Shown here: positions 6,145-11,999 of the stretch, one piece after another
How the letters are laid out: each line of letters starts with the position of its first letter
Numbering within the stretch: the first letter of the stretch is position 1
Assembly (NCBI GenBank): GCA_034189695.1
Contig: JAXHUA010000179.1
Coordinates: forward strand, 1-14,793
DNA from: JAXHUA01 sp034189695
Lineage (GTDB): Bacteria; Chloroflexota; Dehalococcoidia; E44-bin15
Direction of reading: 5' to 3'
Length of the DNA: 14,793 nucleotides
Translations under genes and position numbers: made by a program
Notes under the pieces: model-generated
Told to the model about the DNA's origin: nothing
Database searches by the model: none
Seen by the model: only the letters and a program-made list of their open reading frames with translations

Positions 6145-7995
6145 GTGTCTCTTGTTCTAGGGACGGCAGGCCATGTCGACCACGGCAAGTCGGTCCTCAT
6201 CGAAGCTCTCACCGGCATCGACCCCGATAGGCTGCGTGAGGAGAAGGAGCGCGGCCTGACCATCGACCTGGGCTTTGCCTGGCTCACACTGCCCAGCGGC
6301 ACAGAGGTCGGTATCGTCGATGTCCCCGGTCATGAGCACTTCATCAAGAACATGCTCGCCGGCGTGGGCGGAATCGACGTCGCCCTGCTCGTCGTGGCTG
6401 CCGACGAAGGTGTGATGCCCCAGACCAGGGAGCATCTCGCCATACTGGACCTGCTCGAGGTGGAGCGGGGCGCCGCCATCATCACCAAGAAGGACCTGGT
6501 CGACGAGGAACTGCTGGAGCTGGTGAGGCTGGAGATCGGAGAGCTGCTCGAGGGAACGTCGCTGGCTGGCGCCCCGCTGGTCGCGGTCTCCGCGGTCAGC
6601 GGCGAAGGCCTGCCCGAACTGGTGTCCGTCATCGACCAGGTGCTGGACGGAGCGCCGGCGAAGCAGGATGCCGGTAGAGCCAGGCTTCCTATAGACCGCG
6701 TGTTCACCATGTCGGGCTTCGGGACGGTGGTCACCGGCACCCTCATTGACGGCCCCCTGAGCGTGGGGCAGGAGGTGGAGGTACTCCCACCCGGTGTCAG
6801 GACGCGCGTGCGGGGCCTGCAGTCCCACAGGAAGAAGACGGACACGGTGCCGCCGGGCAACCGCGTGGCCGCCAATCTCGCCGGCATCGCCACCACCGAT
6901 TTGCAGCGTGGCGACGTGGTGACGACCCCGGGCTGGCTCGCCGCCAACAGGGCCTTCGACGTAAGGCTGCGTCTGCTGGACTCCGCCCCGCGGCCCCTCC
7001 GCCATAATGCCACGGTGACCTTCCACCACCAGGCTGCGGAGAGGCTGGCCAGGGTGCGCCTGCTGGAGAGGGAGCAGATCGAGCCTGGAGAGACGGCGTG
7101 GGCCCAGGTCCTCCTCGCCCAGCCTGTCGCTGCGGTGAAGGACGACCGGTTCATCATTCGCTCTCCTCAGGAGACTCTCGGCGGAGGCGTCATTGTCGGC
7201 CTCAGAGCCAGGAGACACCGCCGCTATCGTGAGGATGTCGTGCAGAGCCTGGCGGCGCGGGAGAAGGGCACGGCGGAAGACGTGACGCTGGCAATCGTCA
7301 GGGAGGAAGGGCCTGTCGAAATGGAGCGGCTGCTGGCCCTTTGCAGCCTGCCGCGGAAAGAGGCCGAAGCGGCCATACAGGCCCTGGCTGCCGACGGCAA
7401 GGTGGTCGCGCTTGGGGAGGCAGGGCTGCTCTTCTCAGCCGACGGCTGGCGCAAGACCGCGGAGCGGGCGAGGCAGGCAGTCCAGGCGTACCACCAGCAG
7501 TTCCCGCTGCGTCACGGCCCGCCCAAGGAGGAACTCAAGGCCAGGTTGAAGGTGCCAACGCGGTTCTTCAGCCACGCGCTGGAGCGGCTTCTTCGGGATG
7601 GGACGCTTGTCGAGGCCGGCCCCATGGTACGATTGCCGGAGCACAGCCCTCAGCCCACGGCCGAGCAGCAGAACAGGGTGGACGCCTTCCTGCAGCGGCT
7701 GGGGGAGAACCCCTTCATGCCCAACCTCGAGCCGCTGCCCGAGCCGGACCTGCTGAGCCTCCTCGTTGAGCAGCGCAAGGTGGTGAGGCTGAGCGACGAT
7801 GTCATATTCCTGGCCTCCGTCTATGACGAGATGGTAGAGAAGGTCATAGCGCACATGAAGGCGCAGGGCAAGGCGACCGTGGCCGAGGTGCGCGACCTGC
7901 TGCACACCAGCAGGAAGTACGCGCTCGGCCTGATGGAGCACCTTGATGCGCAGAAGATAACCCGCCGTGTGGGGGATGAGCGGGTGCTGAGATAG
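6145..7995 (+). CDS. selB: Selenocysteine-specific translation elongation factor SelB
   Basis: SelB is a GTPase that delivers Sec-tRNA(Sec) to ribosomes stalled at UGA by binding the SECIS hairpin. The 616-aa product has all G motifs: GHVDHGKS (9-16), RGLTID (36-41), DVPGHEHF (59-66), TKKD (114-117) and SAVSGEG (149-155), followed by EF-Tu-like beta-barrel domains. The C-terminal half is a series of winged helices ending in the family-typical TSRKYALGLMEHL...RVGDERVLR. Length matches the E. coli protein. GTG start 6145 has AAAGGAG six bases upstream and lies 3 bp after selD. Its end is 5 bp from the 3' end of selC on the opposite strand. Identity is secure. Confidence 0.97.
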   Translation: MSLVLGTAGHVDHGKSVLIEALTGIDPDRLREEKERGLTIDLGFAWLTLPSGTEVGIVDVPGHEHFIKNMLAGVGGIDVALLVVAADEGVMPQTREHLAILDLLEVERGAAIITKKDLVDEELLELVRLEIGELLEGTSLAGAPLVAVSAVSGEGLPELVSVIDQVLDGAPAKQDAGRARLPIDRVFTMSGFGTVVTGTLIDGPLSVGQEVEVLPPGVRTRVRGLQSHRKKTDTVPPGNRVAANLAGIATTDLQRGDVVTTPGWLAANRAFDVRLRLLDSAPRPLRHNATVTFHHQAAERLARVRLLEREQIEPGETAWAQVLLAQPVAAVKDDRFIIRSPQETLGGGVIVGLRARRHRRYREDVVQSLAAREKGTAEDVTLAIVREEGPVEMERLLALCSLPRKEAEAAIQALAADGKVVALGEAGLLFSADGWRKTAERARQAVQAYHQQFPLRHGPPKEELKARLKVPTRFFSHALERLLRDGTLVEAGPMVRLPEHSPQPTAEQQNRVDAFLQRLGENPFMPNLEPLPEPDLLSLLVEQRKVVRLSDDVIFLASVYDEMVEKVIAHMKAQGKATVAEVRDLLHTSRKYALGLMEHLDAQKITRRVGDERVLR

Positions 7996-7999
7996 AGGC

Positions 8000-8097
8000 T
8001 GGCGGGAGCGCATAGGAGTCGAACCTACCATAGACACCGCAGAGTGCCTAACAACGGATTTGAAGTCCGCGGGACCCACCGGGGCCCATCCGCTCCC
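8000..8097 (-). tRNA. selC: tRNA-Sec (anticodon TCA)
   Basis: Read on the minus strand from 8097 to 8000, 98 nt including encoded CCA. The acceptor stem GGGAGCG/CGCTCCC is followed by an eighth position with a G-G mismatch (8090/8011). The D stem has 6 bp (GGGCCC/GGGTCC) with a 4-nt CGGT loop. The anticodon loop is CTTCAAA with TCA at 8063-8061. The variable arm is long, 7 bp (TAGGCAC/GTGTCTA). The T arm reads TAGG-TTCGACT-CCTA plus a G-U pair. Discriminator G precedes CCA. The 6-bp D stem, large variable arm and T-arm sequence match bacterial tRNA-Sec. It converges on selB. Confidence 0.96.
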
Positions 8098-8197
8098 CGA
8101 TTCGAACCGAGACCTTGCCTGGAAACACCGGCAAGCGTGCTGCGCTCCTTCCGGCGCACTCAAGCCTGGAAGAGCGCTCGCTCGTTCACACGACGCC

Positions 8198-8226
8198 ATA
8201 CTACCACGGGCAGGCGCATTGCACAA
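8198..8226 (-). promoter_or_regulatory. Weak candidate promoter for selC
   Basis: On the minus strand TTGTGC (8226-8221), a 17-nt spacer and TAGTAT (8203-8198). Only three and four of six consensus bases match. Start would be about 94 nt before the tRNA. Reported because no better match lies between selC and the next gene. Confidence 0.22.
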
Positions 8227-8254
8227 TTGCCGCAGCGCGCCCTGGTGCGCGCGA

Positions 8255-8283
8255 TTGATTCCGCCCGTGCCGTCGGATATACT
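8255..8283 (+). promoter_or_regulatory. Sigma-70 promoter upstream of the HIT-family gene
   Basis: TTGATT (8255-8260), a 17-nt spacer and TATACT (8278-8283). Predicted start near 8290 gives a leader of about 145 nt before ATG 8434. The rest of 8098-8433 holds no supported gene. Confidence 0.6.
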
Positions 8284-8433
8284 CGCCCCTGGCGACAGGT
8301 GGCTTACTCGCTCCAGAGGGCGTCTTCCGATTTGAAGGGAAGCTTGCCTGCCTGTTGTGAGTAGCCTGCCTTGCACGAGATAAGCCGCCCCGCGGCATGC
8401 GACGAAGCGGTGGGGCTTCCGGAAGGAGAGGGA

Positions 8434-8940
8434 ATGAAGCATCTGTGGACGCCGTGGCGGCGGGCCTACATCACCGGTGAGAAGCCTGCCGGGTGTCTGT
8501 TCTGCTCCAAGAAGCGTGACCCTGTCGAGAAGGACAGAGAGAACCATATCCTCCACCGTGGGCGCGACTGTTTCGTCATGCTCAACCTGTTCCCGTACAC
8601 CAACGGTCACCTCATGATTGCGCCCTACCAGCATGCGGGTAGCGTTGACGTGCTGGATGACCGGGCGCTGTACGAGATGGGAGCGCTTACACAGGCGTGT
8701 GTGGCGGCGTTGAACAGGGCCGTGTCCCCCCACGGCTTCAATATCGGCATCAACCAGGGCCGGGTCGCTGGCGCTGGCGTGCCGGACCACGTGCACACCC
8801 ACGTGGTCCCCAGGTGGGAGGGGGACGCCAACTTCATGTCGGTGCTGGCCGAGACCAGGCTGGTACCCGAGACGCTCGACGACACCTATGACCGGCTTCT
8901 CCCCGTGCTGCGCGATGAGATAGCGGCCCGCGGCCTGTGA
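8434..8940 (+). CDS. HIT-family nucleotide hydrolase/phosphorylase (Ap4A phosphorylase-like)
   Basis: A 168-aa protein with the histidine triad DHVHTHVVPRW (H119, H121, H123; H121 or H123 region forms the nucleotidyl-histidine centre in the family). The N-terminus MKHLWTPWRRAYI and the C21-x2-C24 pair are typical of the branch related to mycobacterial Rv2613c, an Ap4A phosphorylase; other HIT proteins hydrolyse AMP conjugates. ATG 8434 is chosen for the GGAAGGAGAGG stretch before it; an upstream TTG at 8371 in the same frame lacks one. It has its own promoter and no partner genes, so it is likely a housekeeping neighbour unrelated to selenium. Substrate is uncertain. Confidence 0.9.
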   Translation: MKHLWTPWRRAYITGEKPAGCLFCSKKRDPVEKDRENHILHRGRDCFVMLNLFPYTNGHLMIAPYQHAGSVDVLDDRALYEMGALTQACVAALNRAVSPHGFNIGINQGRVAGAGVPDHVHTHVVPRWEGDANFMSVLAETRLVPETLDDTYDRLLPVLRDEIAARGL

Positions 8941-9028
8941 CACCTTTGTGGCGCCTCGTGCACCGTTCGTCCTGTCTCCATAGGTCTCCTGAGGGTCGCC
9001 TCAGGCGACACCGACTTGCTGTGGCGAA

Positions 9029-9094
9029 AGCCTGTCGAAGGGCGAACGGTCAGAAATCGGCCGTTCGTGGTGAGCCTGTCGAACCCATGAACGG
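9029..9094. repeat. Dispersed palindromic repeat, CCTGTCGAA type, two copies
   Basis: AGCCTGTCGAA occurs at 9029-9039 and 9073-9083, each followed by a GAACGG end. The second copy is a hairpin: CCGTTCGTGG (9061-9070) pairs with CCATGAACGG (9085-9094) with one G-U pair and a 14-nt loop. I recognise this as a repeat type scattered between genes in several bacterial groups. The stretch 8941-9028 shows nothing else. Confidence 0.7.
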
Positions 9095-9141
9095 CCCGGC
9101 GCACCCACCCTCACCCTTCGGCTCCGCTCAGGGCAGGCTAT

Positions 9142-9164
9142 CCCTCTCCCTTCAAGGGAGAGGG
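9142..9164. repeat. Palindromic repeat, CCCTCTCCC hairpin
   Basis: CCCTCTCCC (9142-9150) pairs perfectly with GGGAGAGGG (9156-9164) across a TTCAA loop. It has no U-run and is far from a stop codon, so it looks like a dispersed intergenic repeat, not a terminator. Confidence 0.65.
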
Positions 9165-9175
9165 CACATGTTCTC

Positions 9176-9196
9176 CCTCACCTGGCGGGGGTGAGG
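9176..9196. repeat. Palindromic repeat, CCTCACC hairpin
   Basis: CCTCACC (9176-9182) pairs with GGTGAGG (9190-9196), loop TGGCGGG. It directly follows the CCCTCTCCC hairpin; the two probably form one composite repeat. Confidence 0.55.
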
Positions 9197-9271
9197 CGTG
9201 TTGCTTCCTACCCTGGAGAGAGGGAGATAGAGGGAAGGGGAAGCCCCGCGCAGGCTTCATACCCCTCTTCC

Positions 9272-9360
9272 GTCATTGCGAGGAGCGGACGTCTCTCTTG
9301 TCGTCGCCAGGAGCCGACCCCATTCTGTCATTGCGAGGAGCGTAGCGACGAAGCAATCCC
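9272..9360. repeat. Two copies of the GTCATTGCGAGGAGCG dispersed repeat
   Basis: GTCATTGCGAGGAGCG occurs at 9272-9287 and 9327-9342. The second copy is longer and ends in AGCAATCCC, so ATTGC (9330-9334) pairs with GCAAT (9353-9357). This motif is familiar from intergenic repeats of diverse bacteria. The first copy lacks its right half. Confidence 0.75.
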
Positions 9361-9412
9361 TGCGAGGCTGTGGTGCTGGGAGGTCAACCCGTAGCCCAAC
9401 GAGGTGGGGTTG

Positions 9413-9421
9413 TGCTACAAT
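9413..9421 (+). promoter_or_regulatory. Extended -10 promoter element of tRNA-His
   Basis: TGC-TACAAT, an extended -10 with five of six consensus bases, ends 10 nt before the tRNA. No good -35 box is visible. Confidence 0.45.
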
Positions 9422-9431
9422 TGGAGCACGC

Positions 9432-9505
9432 GGTGGGCGTGGCCTAGTGGTTAAGGCGCCAGGTTGTGGCCCTGGAGATCGAGGGTTCAAATCCCTCCGC
9501 TCACC
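9432..9505 (+). tRNA. tRNA-His (anticodon GTG)
   Basis: Acceptor GTGGGCG (9433-9439) pairs with CGCTCAC (9498-9504). G at 9432 can pair with C9505, the extra G(-1) pair that marks tRNA-His. Anticodon stem CCAGG/CCTGG with loop TTGTGGC gives GTG at 9466-9468. T arm is GAGGG-TTCAAAT-CCCTC. CCA is not encoded. Confidence 0.95.
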
Positions 9506-9569
9506 CTTCTCCCGCACCTGACAAACGGTCAGAACCTCTTCATAGCACAGAATAGCACACAGCGAAGAT

Positions 9570-9646
9570 GCGCCCGTAGCTCAGCGGACAAGAGCATCGG
9601 TCTTCGGAACCGAGGGTCGTGGGTTCGAATCCCTCCGGGCGCGCCA
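9570..9646 (+). tRNA. tRNA-Arg (anticodon TCG)
   Basis: Acceptor GCGCCCG (9570-9576) pairs with CGGGCGC (9636-9642); discriminator G and encoded CCA (9644-9646) follow. Anticodon stem TCGGT/ACCGA with loop CTTCGGA gives TCG at 9604-9606, reading CGA. An integrase gene lies 82 bp beyond its 3' end, as expected for an integration target. Confidence 0.93.
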
Positions 9647-9701
9647 ATTTTGAGGCTAAAATCCGCTATCATCGCCATCCCTCACTAGACATAATGCAAA
9701 G

Positions 9702-9722
9702 TTGCCCATAAATTGCCCATAA
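9702..9722. repeat. Direct repeats, likely integrase arm-type binding sites
   Basis: TTGCCCATAA occurs at 9702-9711 and 9713-9722, 11 bp apart (one helical turn), between the tRNA 3' end and the integrase gene. Short direct repeats there are typical binding sites for the integrase N-terminal domain. Confidence 0.55.
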
Positions 9723-9728
9723 TCGTTT

Positions 9729-10904
9729 TCACCGGCCTTCCGAAGGTTCTAGCTCCAGCGGCCGCGCCAGCACTTCGTCAAACCTCTTGGCCGCTGCTTC
9801 CTGGAGGCCGGGGGTAACGTGGGAATACGTGTCAAGCGTCAAGGTGATACTGGAGTGCCCCAGGCGTTCTTGGACAACCTTAGGGTGAACACCCTGCTTC
9901 AGCAATAGCGAGGCGTGGCTGTGGCGACAGTCGTGCAGGCGAACATTGCCCAGGCCGAGCCTTCTCACCAAGTTTCGCCATGCATGCGTGACCGTGTTGG
10001 GGAGAAGCGCCCTACCCTCAATCGTGCTGAACACCAGGTCGTCGTCCTTCACCGTGCGCCCTATCATGACGGCTTCAAGCTGTTGCTTCTCGCGGTGTTC
10101 TTTCAGCACTATGGCAGTCGAAGGCGTCAGGGCCACAGTACGGCTCCCCGTTGCTGATTTGGGCGGCCTAATCACGACTTCGCCGCTGAGCAAATGATGC
10201 AGCGCCCGCCGCACATACGCCTGACACATCACAAGGTCCACGTCGCACCACCTGAGGGCGAGAATCTCCGAGCGGCGCATGCCGGTGAAAAGAGCGGTGT
10301 AGAAGAATGCGTAGTAGGGTGTGGACTTCGCCGCCTCTAATAGCACCTGAATGTCGTGTTCTCCCAGGGTATGCCATTGCGGGCTTTGGCAACGGGGCGG
10401 GCTGATCGCATCGGCGGGATTCCTGGAAAGCAGGCCCCACTTGACCGCAGTATCGAGCGCCTTGTGCAGCACCATGTGATGATGCCTAACCGTGCGGGGG
10501 CTAAGGGCACCTTTGCCGTCGGCCCGCCCGTGTGACAGCATATCGGAGTAGTATCGCTGGATATGCTCAGGCTTGAGGCGTGTCAGCGGGAGTTGGCCGA
10601 GACCGGGTATCAGGTGGCCCCTGATTATGGTGCGGTAGCCCTCAAAGGTGCGCGGCGCCAGGTTCGCCTGGGCATAGTCGGCAAGCCAGCGCTCCAGGTA
10701 GTCAGCTACAGTCGTCTTGCCGGGGCTCATGAAGGCCCCGGTGTCGAGCTGGTGAAGTAGCTCCGCAAGGCGCTTGTCCGCGTCCCTCTTGGTACCCTTC
10801 ACAGTCTCCGTATGTTGGCGATACTTGCCGGTCTCAGGATCGCGCCCCAGGCTCACCGTCAACGAATAGCTATTCTTGCCCCGTTTGCGTATGTAGCCCC
10901 TCAC
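9729..10904 (-). CDS. int: Tyrosine site-specific recombinase (phage-type integrase)
   Basis: A 391-aa integrase of usual length. An N-terminal arm-binding domain (about 1-58, starting MRGYIRKRGKNSYSL) is followed by a SAM-like core-binding domain (about 64-165) and the catalytic domain (about 178-370). Catalytic residues are visible: R210 in TGMRRSEI, K249 near the beta-hairpin, H324 and R327 in LHDCRHSHAS, H350 in GHSSIT and nucleophile Y360 in LDTYSHV. All are intact, so the enzyme should be active. It starts at GTG 10904, overlapping the stop of the upstream gene as GTGA. Its gene faces tRNA-Arg, the probable target. Confidence 0.95.
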   Translation of the reverse strand: MRGYIRKRGKNSYSLTVSLGRDPETGKYRQHTETVKGTKRDADKRLAELLHQLDTGAFMSPGKTTVADYLERWLADYAQANLAPRTFEGYRTIIRGHLIPGLGQLPLTRLKPEHIQRYYSDMLSHGRADGKGALSPRTVRHHHMVLHKALDTAVKWGLLSRNPADAISPPRCQSPQWHTLGEHDIQVLLEAAKSTPYYAFFYTALFTGMRRSEILALRWCDVDLVMCQAYVRRALHHLLSGEVVIRPPKSATGSRTVALTPSTAIVLKEHREKQQLEAVMIGRTVKDDDLVFSTIEGRALLPNTVTHAWRNLVRRLGLGNVRLHDCRHSHASLLLKQGVHPKVVQERLGHSSITLTLDTYSHVTPGLQEAAAKRFDEVLARPLELEPSEGR

Positions 10905-11626
10905 GACTTGCCTCCGTTCTGCGTCCTGTATTTGCTATGGCTGAGACGCTTCGCTAGACCTGGGCCTATGATTGGTGCGTCTCCGGGTATCGCGTTCTGC
11001 CCATAGGGTTTCACGTCGAGCTTCTTTCGTTTCCCGCGCGTAAGGCTCTTGACTTGCTTGACGCCGTCACTCTGCAGCGCGAGAAGCGGAAATGCGGACG
11101 CAATGTCGTCTGTCAGGTGTACCGGTAAGCCCATGAGCAGTCTATCTAGGTTCGTGGAATCGAATGGCCGGTCAACGAGCATATACATGAGCTCAGTTTG
11201 AGCGTACTGAGTCGCTTTCGCGGATAGCTCGGCTATATCCGATTTCACGGCAGCCAAACGCGCCGCCCACCGTGCCTCTCTAATGGAAAAGTCGGCCCCC
11301 TTCTCAATGCGGTACTTCCAGACGTCGAGAACGGGTGCAATGGCGGCGGGGTCTATCGGGTAGTCGTCTAGCGTCCCCAGACTCCAGGGTTTGGCTTGCG
11401 GGTCTAAGGGGAGCTCATTCGCCTTCCTTCGAACCTTGGCGAGCACCTTCTGCACCGTACTCAAGGTTGGCCAGTTTGGGTGGAAGGTTGCCAAGCTTGG
11501 CTGCCGCTCTTGGAGTATCCGCCTTACCTCATTGCGTATGGTAGGCGCCTTCCACTTCGGGTGTTGTTGTTGGATTCTCGCAATCAGTGCCTCGATATCC
11601 CCCGTTACAATCGGGCCTCTCGCCAT
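10901..11626 (-). CDS. Unknown basic protein coupled to the integrase
   Basis: A 241-aa protein I do not recognise. It starts MARGPIVTGDIEALIARIQQ with GGAGGT (11641-11636) nine bases upstream. The N-terminal third (IRNEVRRILQER, STVQKVLAKVRRK) looks helical and could hold a helix-turn-helix. The middle is alpha-helical and alanine-rich, and the C-terminal 50 residues are basic (LTRGKRKKLDVK, AKRLSHSKYR). No membrane segment or signal peptide. Its stop overlaps the integrase GTG by four bases, so the two are translated together. A DNA-binding accessory to recombination or a regulator would fit, but this is inference. Confidence 0.75.
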   Translation of the reverse strand: MARGPIVTGDIEALIARIQQQHPKWKAPTIRNEVRRILQERQPSLATFHPNWPTLSTVQKVLAKVRRKANELPLDPQAKPWSLGTLDDYPIDPAAIAPVLDVWKYRIEKGADFSIREARWAARLAAVKSDIAELSAKATQYAQTELMYMLVDRPFDSTNLDRLLMGLPVHLTDDIASAFPLLALQSDGVKQVKSLTRGKRKKLDVKPYGQNAIPGDAPIIGPGLAKRLSHSKYRTQNGGKS

Positions 11627-11657
11627 CGGTTTTGTACCTCCGTTCTTATCCGCTTTC

Positions 11658-11736
11658 TACGCACATTCCCGTGTCTTATCAGAGCTATATGCACATTCAC
11701 AGGACACATATATGCACACTTAGATTTGACACATTC
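11658..11736. repeat. Repeat-rich divergent control region of the element
   Basis: AT-rich interval between the int operon and the xis-rep operon. TATATGCACA occurs at 11686-11695 and 11709-11718, 23 bp apart. GCACATTC occurs at 11661-11668 and 11691-11698, with variants GCACACTT at 11714-11721 and ACACATTC at 11729-11736, the last overlapping the -35 box of the rightward promoter. These look like operators or iteron-like sites for Xis, Rep or a regulator. Confidence 0.55.
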
Positions 11737-11755
11737 GTGATATTGTGTGTAAGAT
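11726..11755 (+). promoter_or_regulatory. Promoter of the xis-rep operon
   Basis: Perfect TTGACA (11726-11731), an 18-nt spacer and TAAGAT (11750-11755). Predicted start near 11762, about 43 nt before the xis ATG. ACACA and TGTGT flank the spacer as an inverted pair, a possible operator. Confidence 0.6.
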
Positions 11756-11804
11756 AGCATAGCAGAGAACCAAACGGATGTCAATACCTATCGGAGGGAA
11801 AGTG

Positions 11805-11999
11805 ATGGAGAATGATAGAGTGTGTCTCTCGATAGCCGAAGTGTCCCGTAGGTTAGGCGTTTGCAGGGCGACGGGCTACAATCTGGCCCACACGGGTCAG
11901 CTTCCGGTGGTCAGGCTAGGCCGCCGATTGCTTGTCCCGGTTGCGGGTCTTGAAAAGCTCTTGGCCGGCGTAGAGCACGGAGAGGCCGATGGCAACTAG
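11805..11999 (+). CDS. Excisionase-like helix-turn-helix protein
   Basis: A 64-aa protein starting at ATG 11805, six bases after GGAGGG (11793-11798); an in-frame ATG at 11778 has no such site. The sequence LSIAEVSRRLGVCRATGYNLAHTGQLPVVRLGRRLLVP is a MerR-like HTH_17/excisionase domain: helix, turn, recognition helix, then the wing. Such proteins bend attachment-site DNA for excision or repress transcription. It is the first gene of a rightward operon and overlaps the primase-helicase gene by 11 bp. Xis versus repressor cannot be told apart. Confidence 0.85.
   Translation: MENDRVCLSIAEVSRRLGVCRATGYNLAHTGQLPVVRLGRRLLVPVAGLEKLLAGVEHGEADGN

Noticed and set aside
8098..8115. A tRNA T-loop-like sequence (GGTTCGAATCG on the minus strand) abutting the 5' end of selC, perhaps a second tRNA or remnant
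   Set aside because: Flanking bases do not form a T stem, and no anticodon or acceptor arm can be assembled around it.
8044..8364. Open frames of about 90-106 codons across the selC-HIT gap
   Set aside because: They overlap tRNA-Sec, are Arg/Pro-rich shadow-like translations and lack ribosome-binding sites.
7435..8943. A long minus-strand open frame of about 500 codons
   Set aside because: It is antisense to the end of selB, tRNA-Sec and the HIT gene, all well supported, and its translation has no recognisable domain.
9029..9360. Clustered repeats as a possible CRISPR array
   Set aside because: Repeats are of different types, irregularly spaced, with at most two copies each and no spacer pattern or cas genes.
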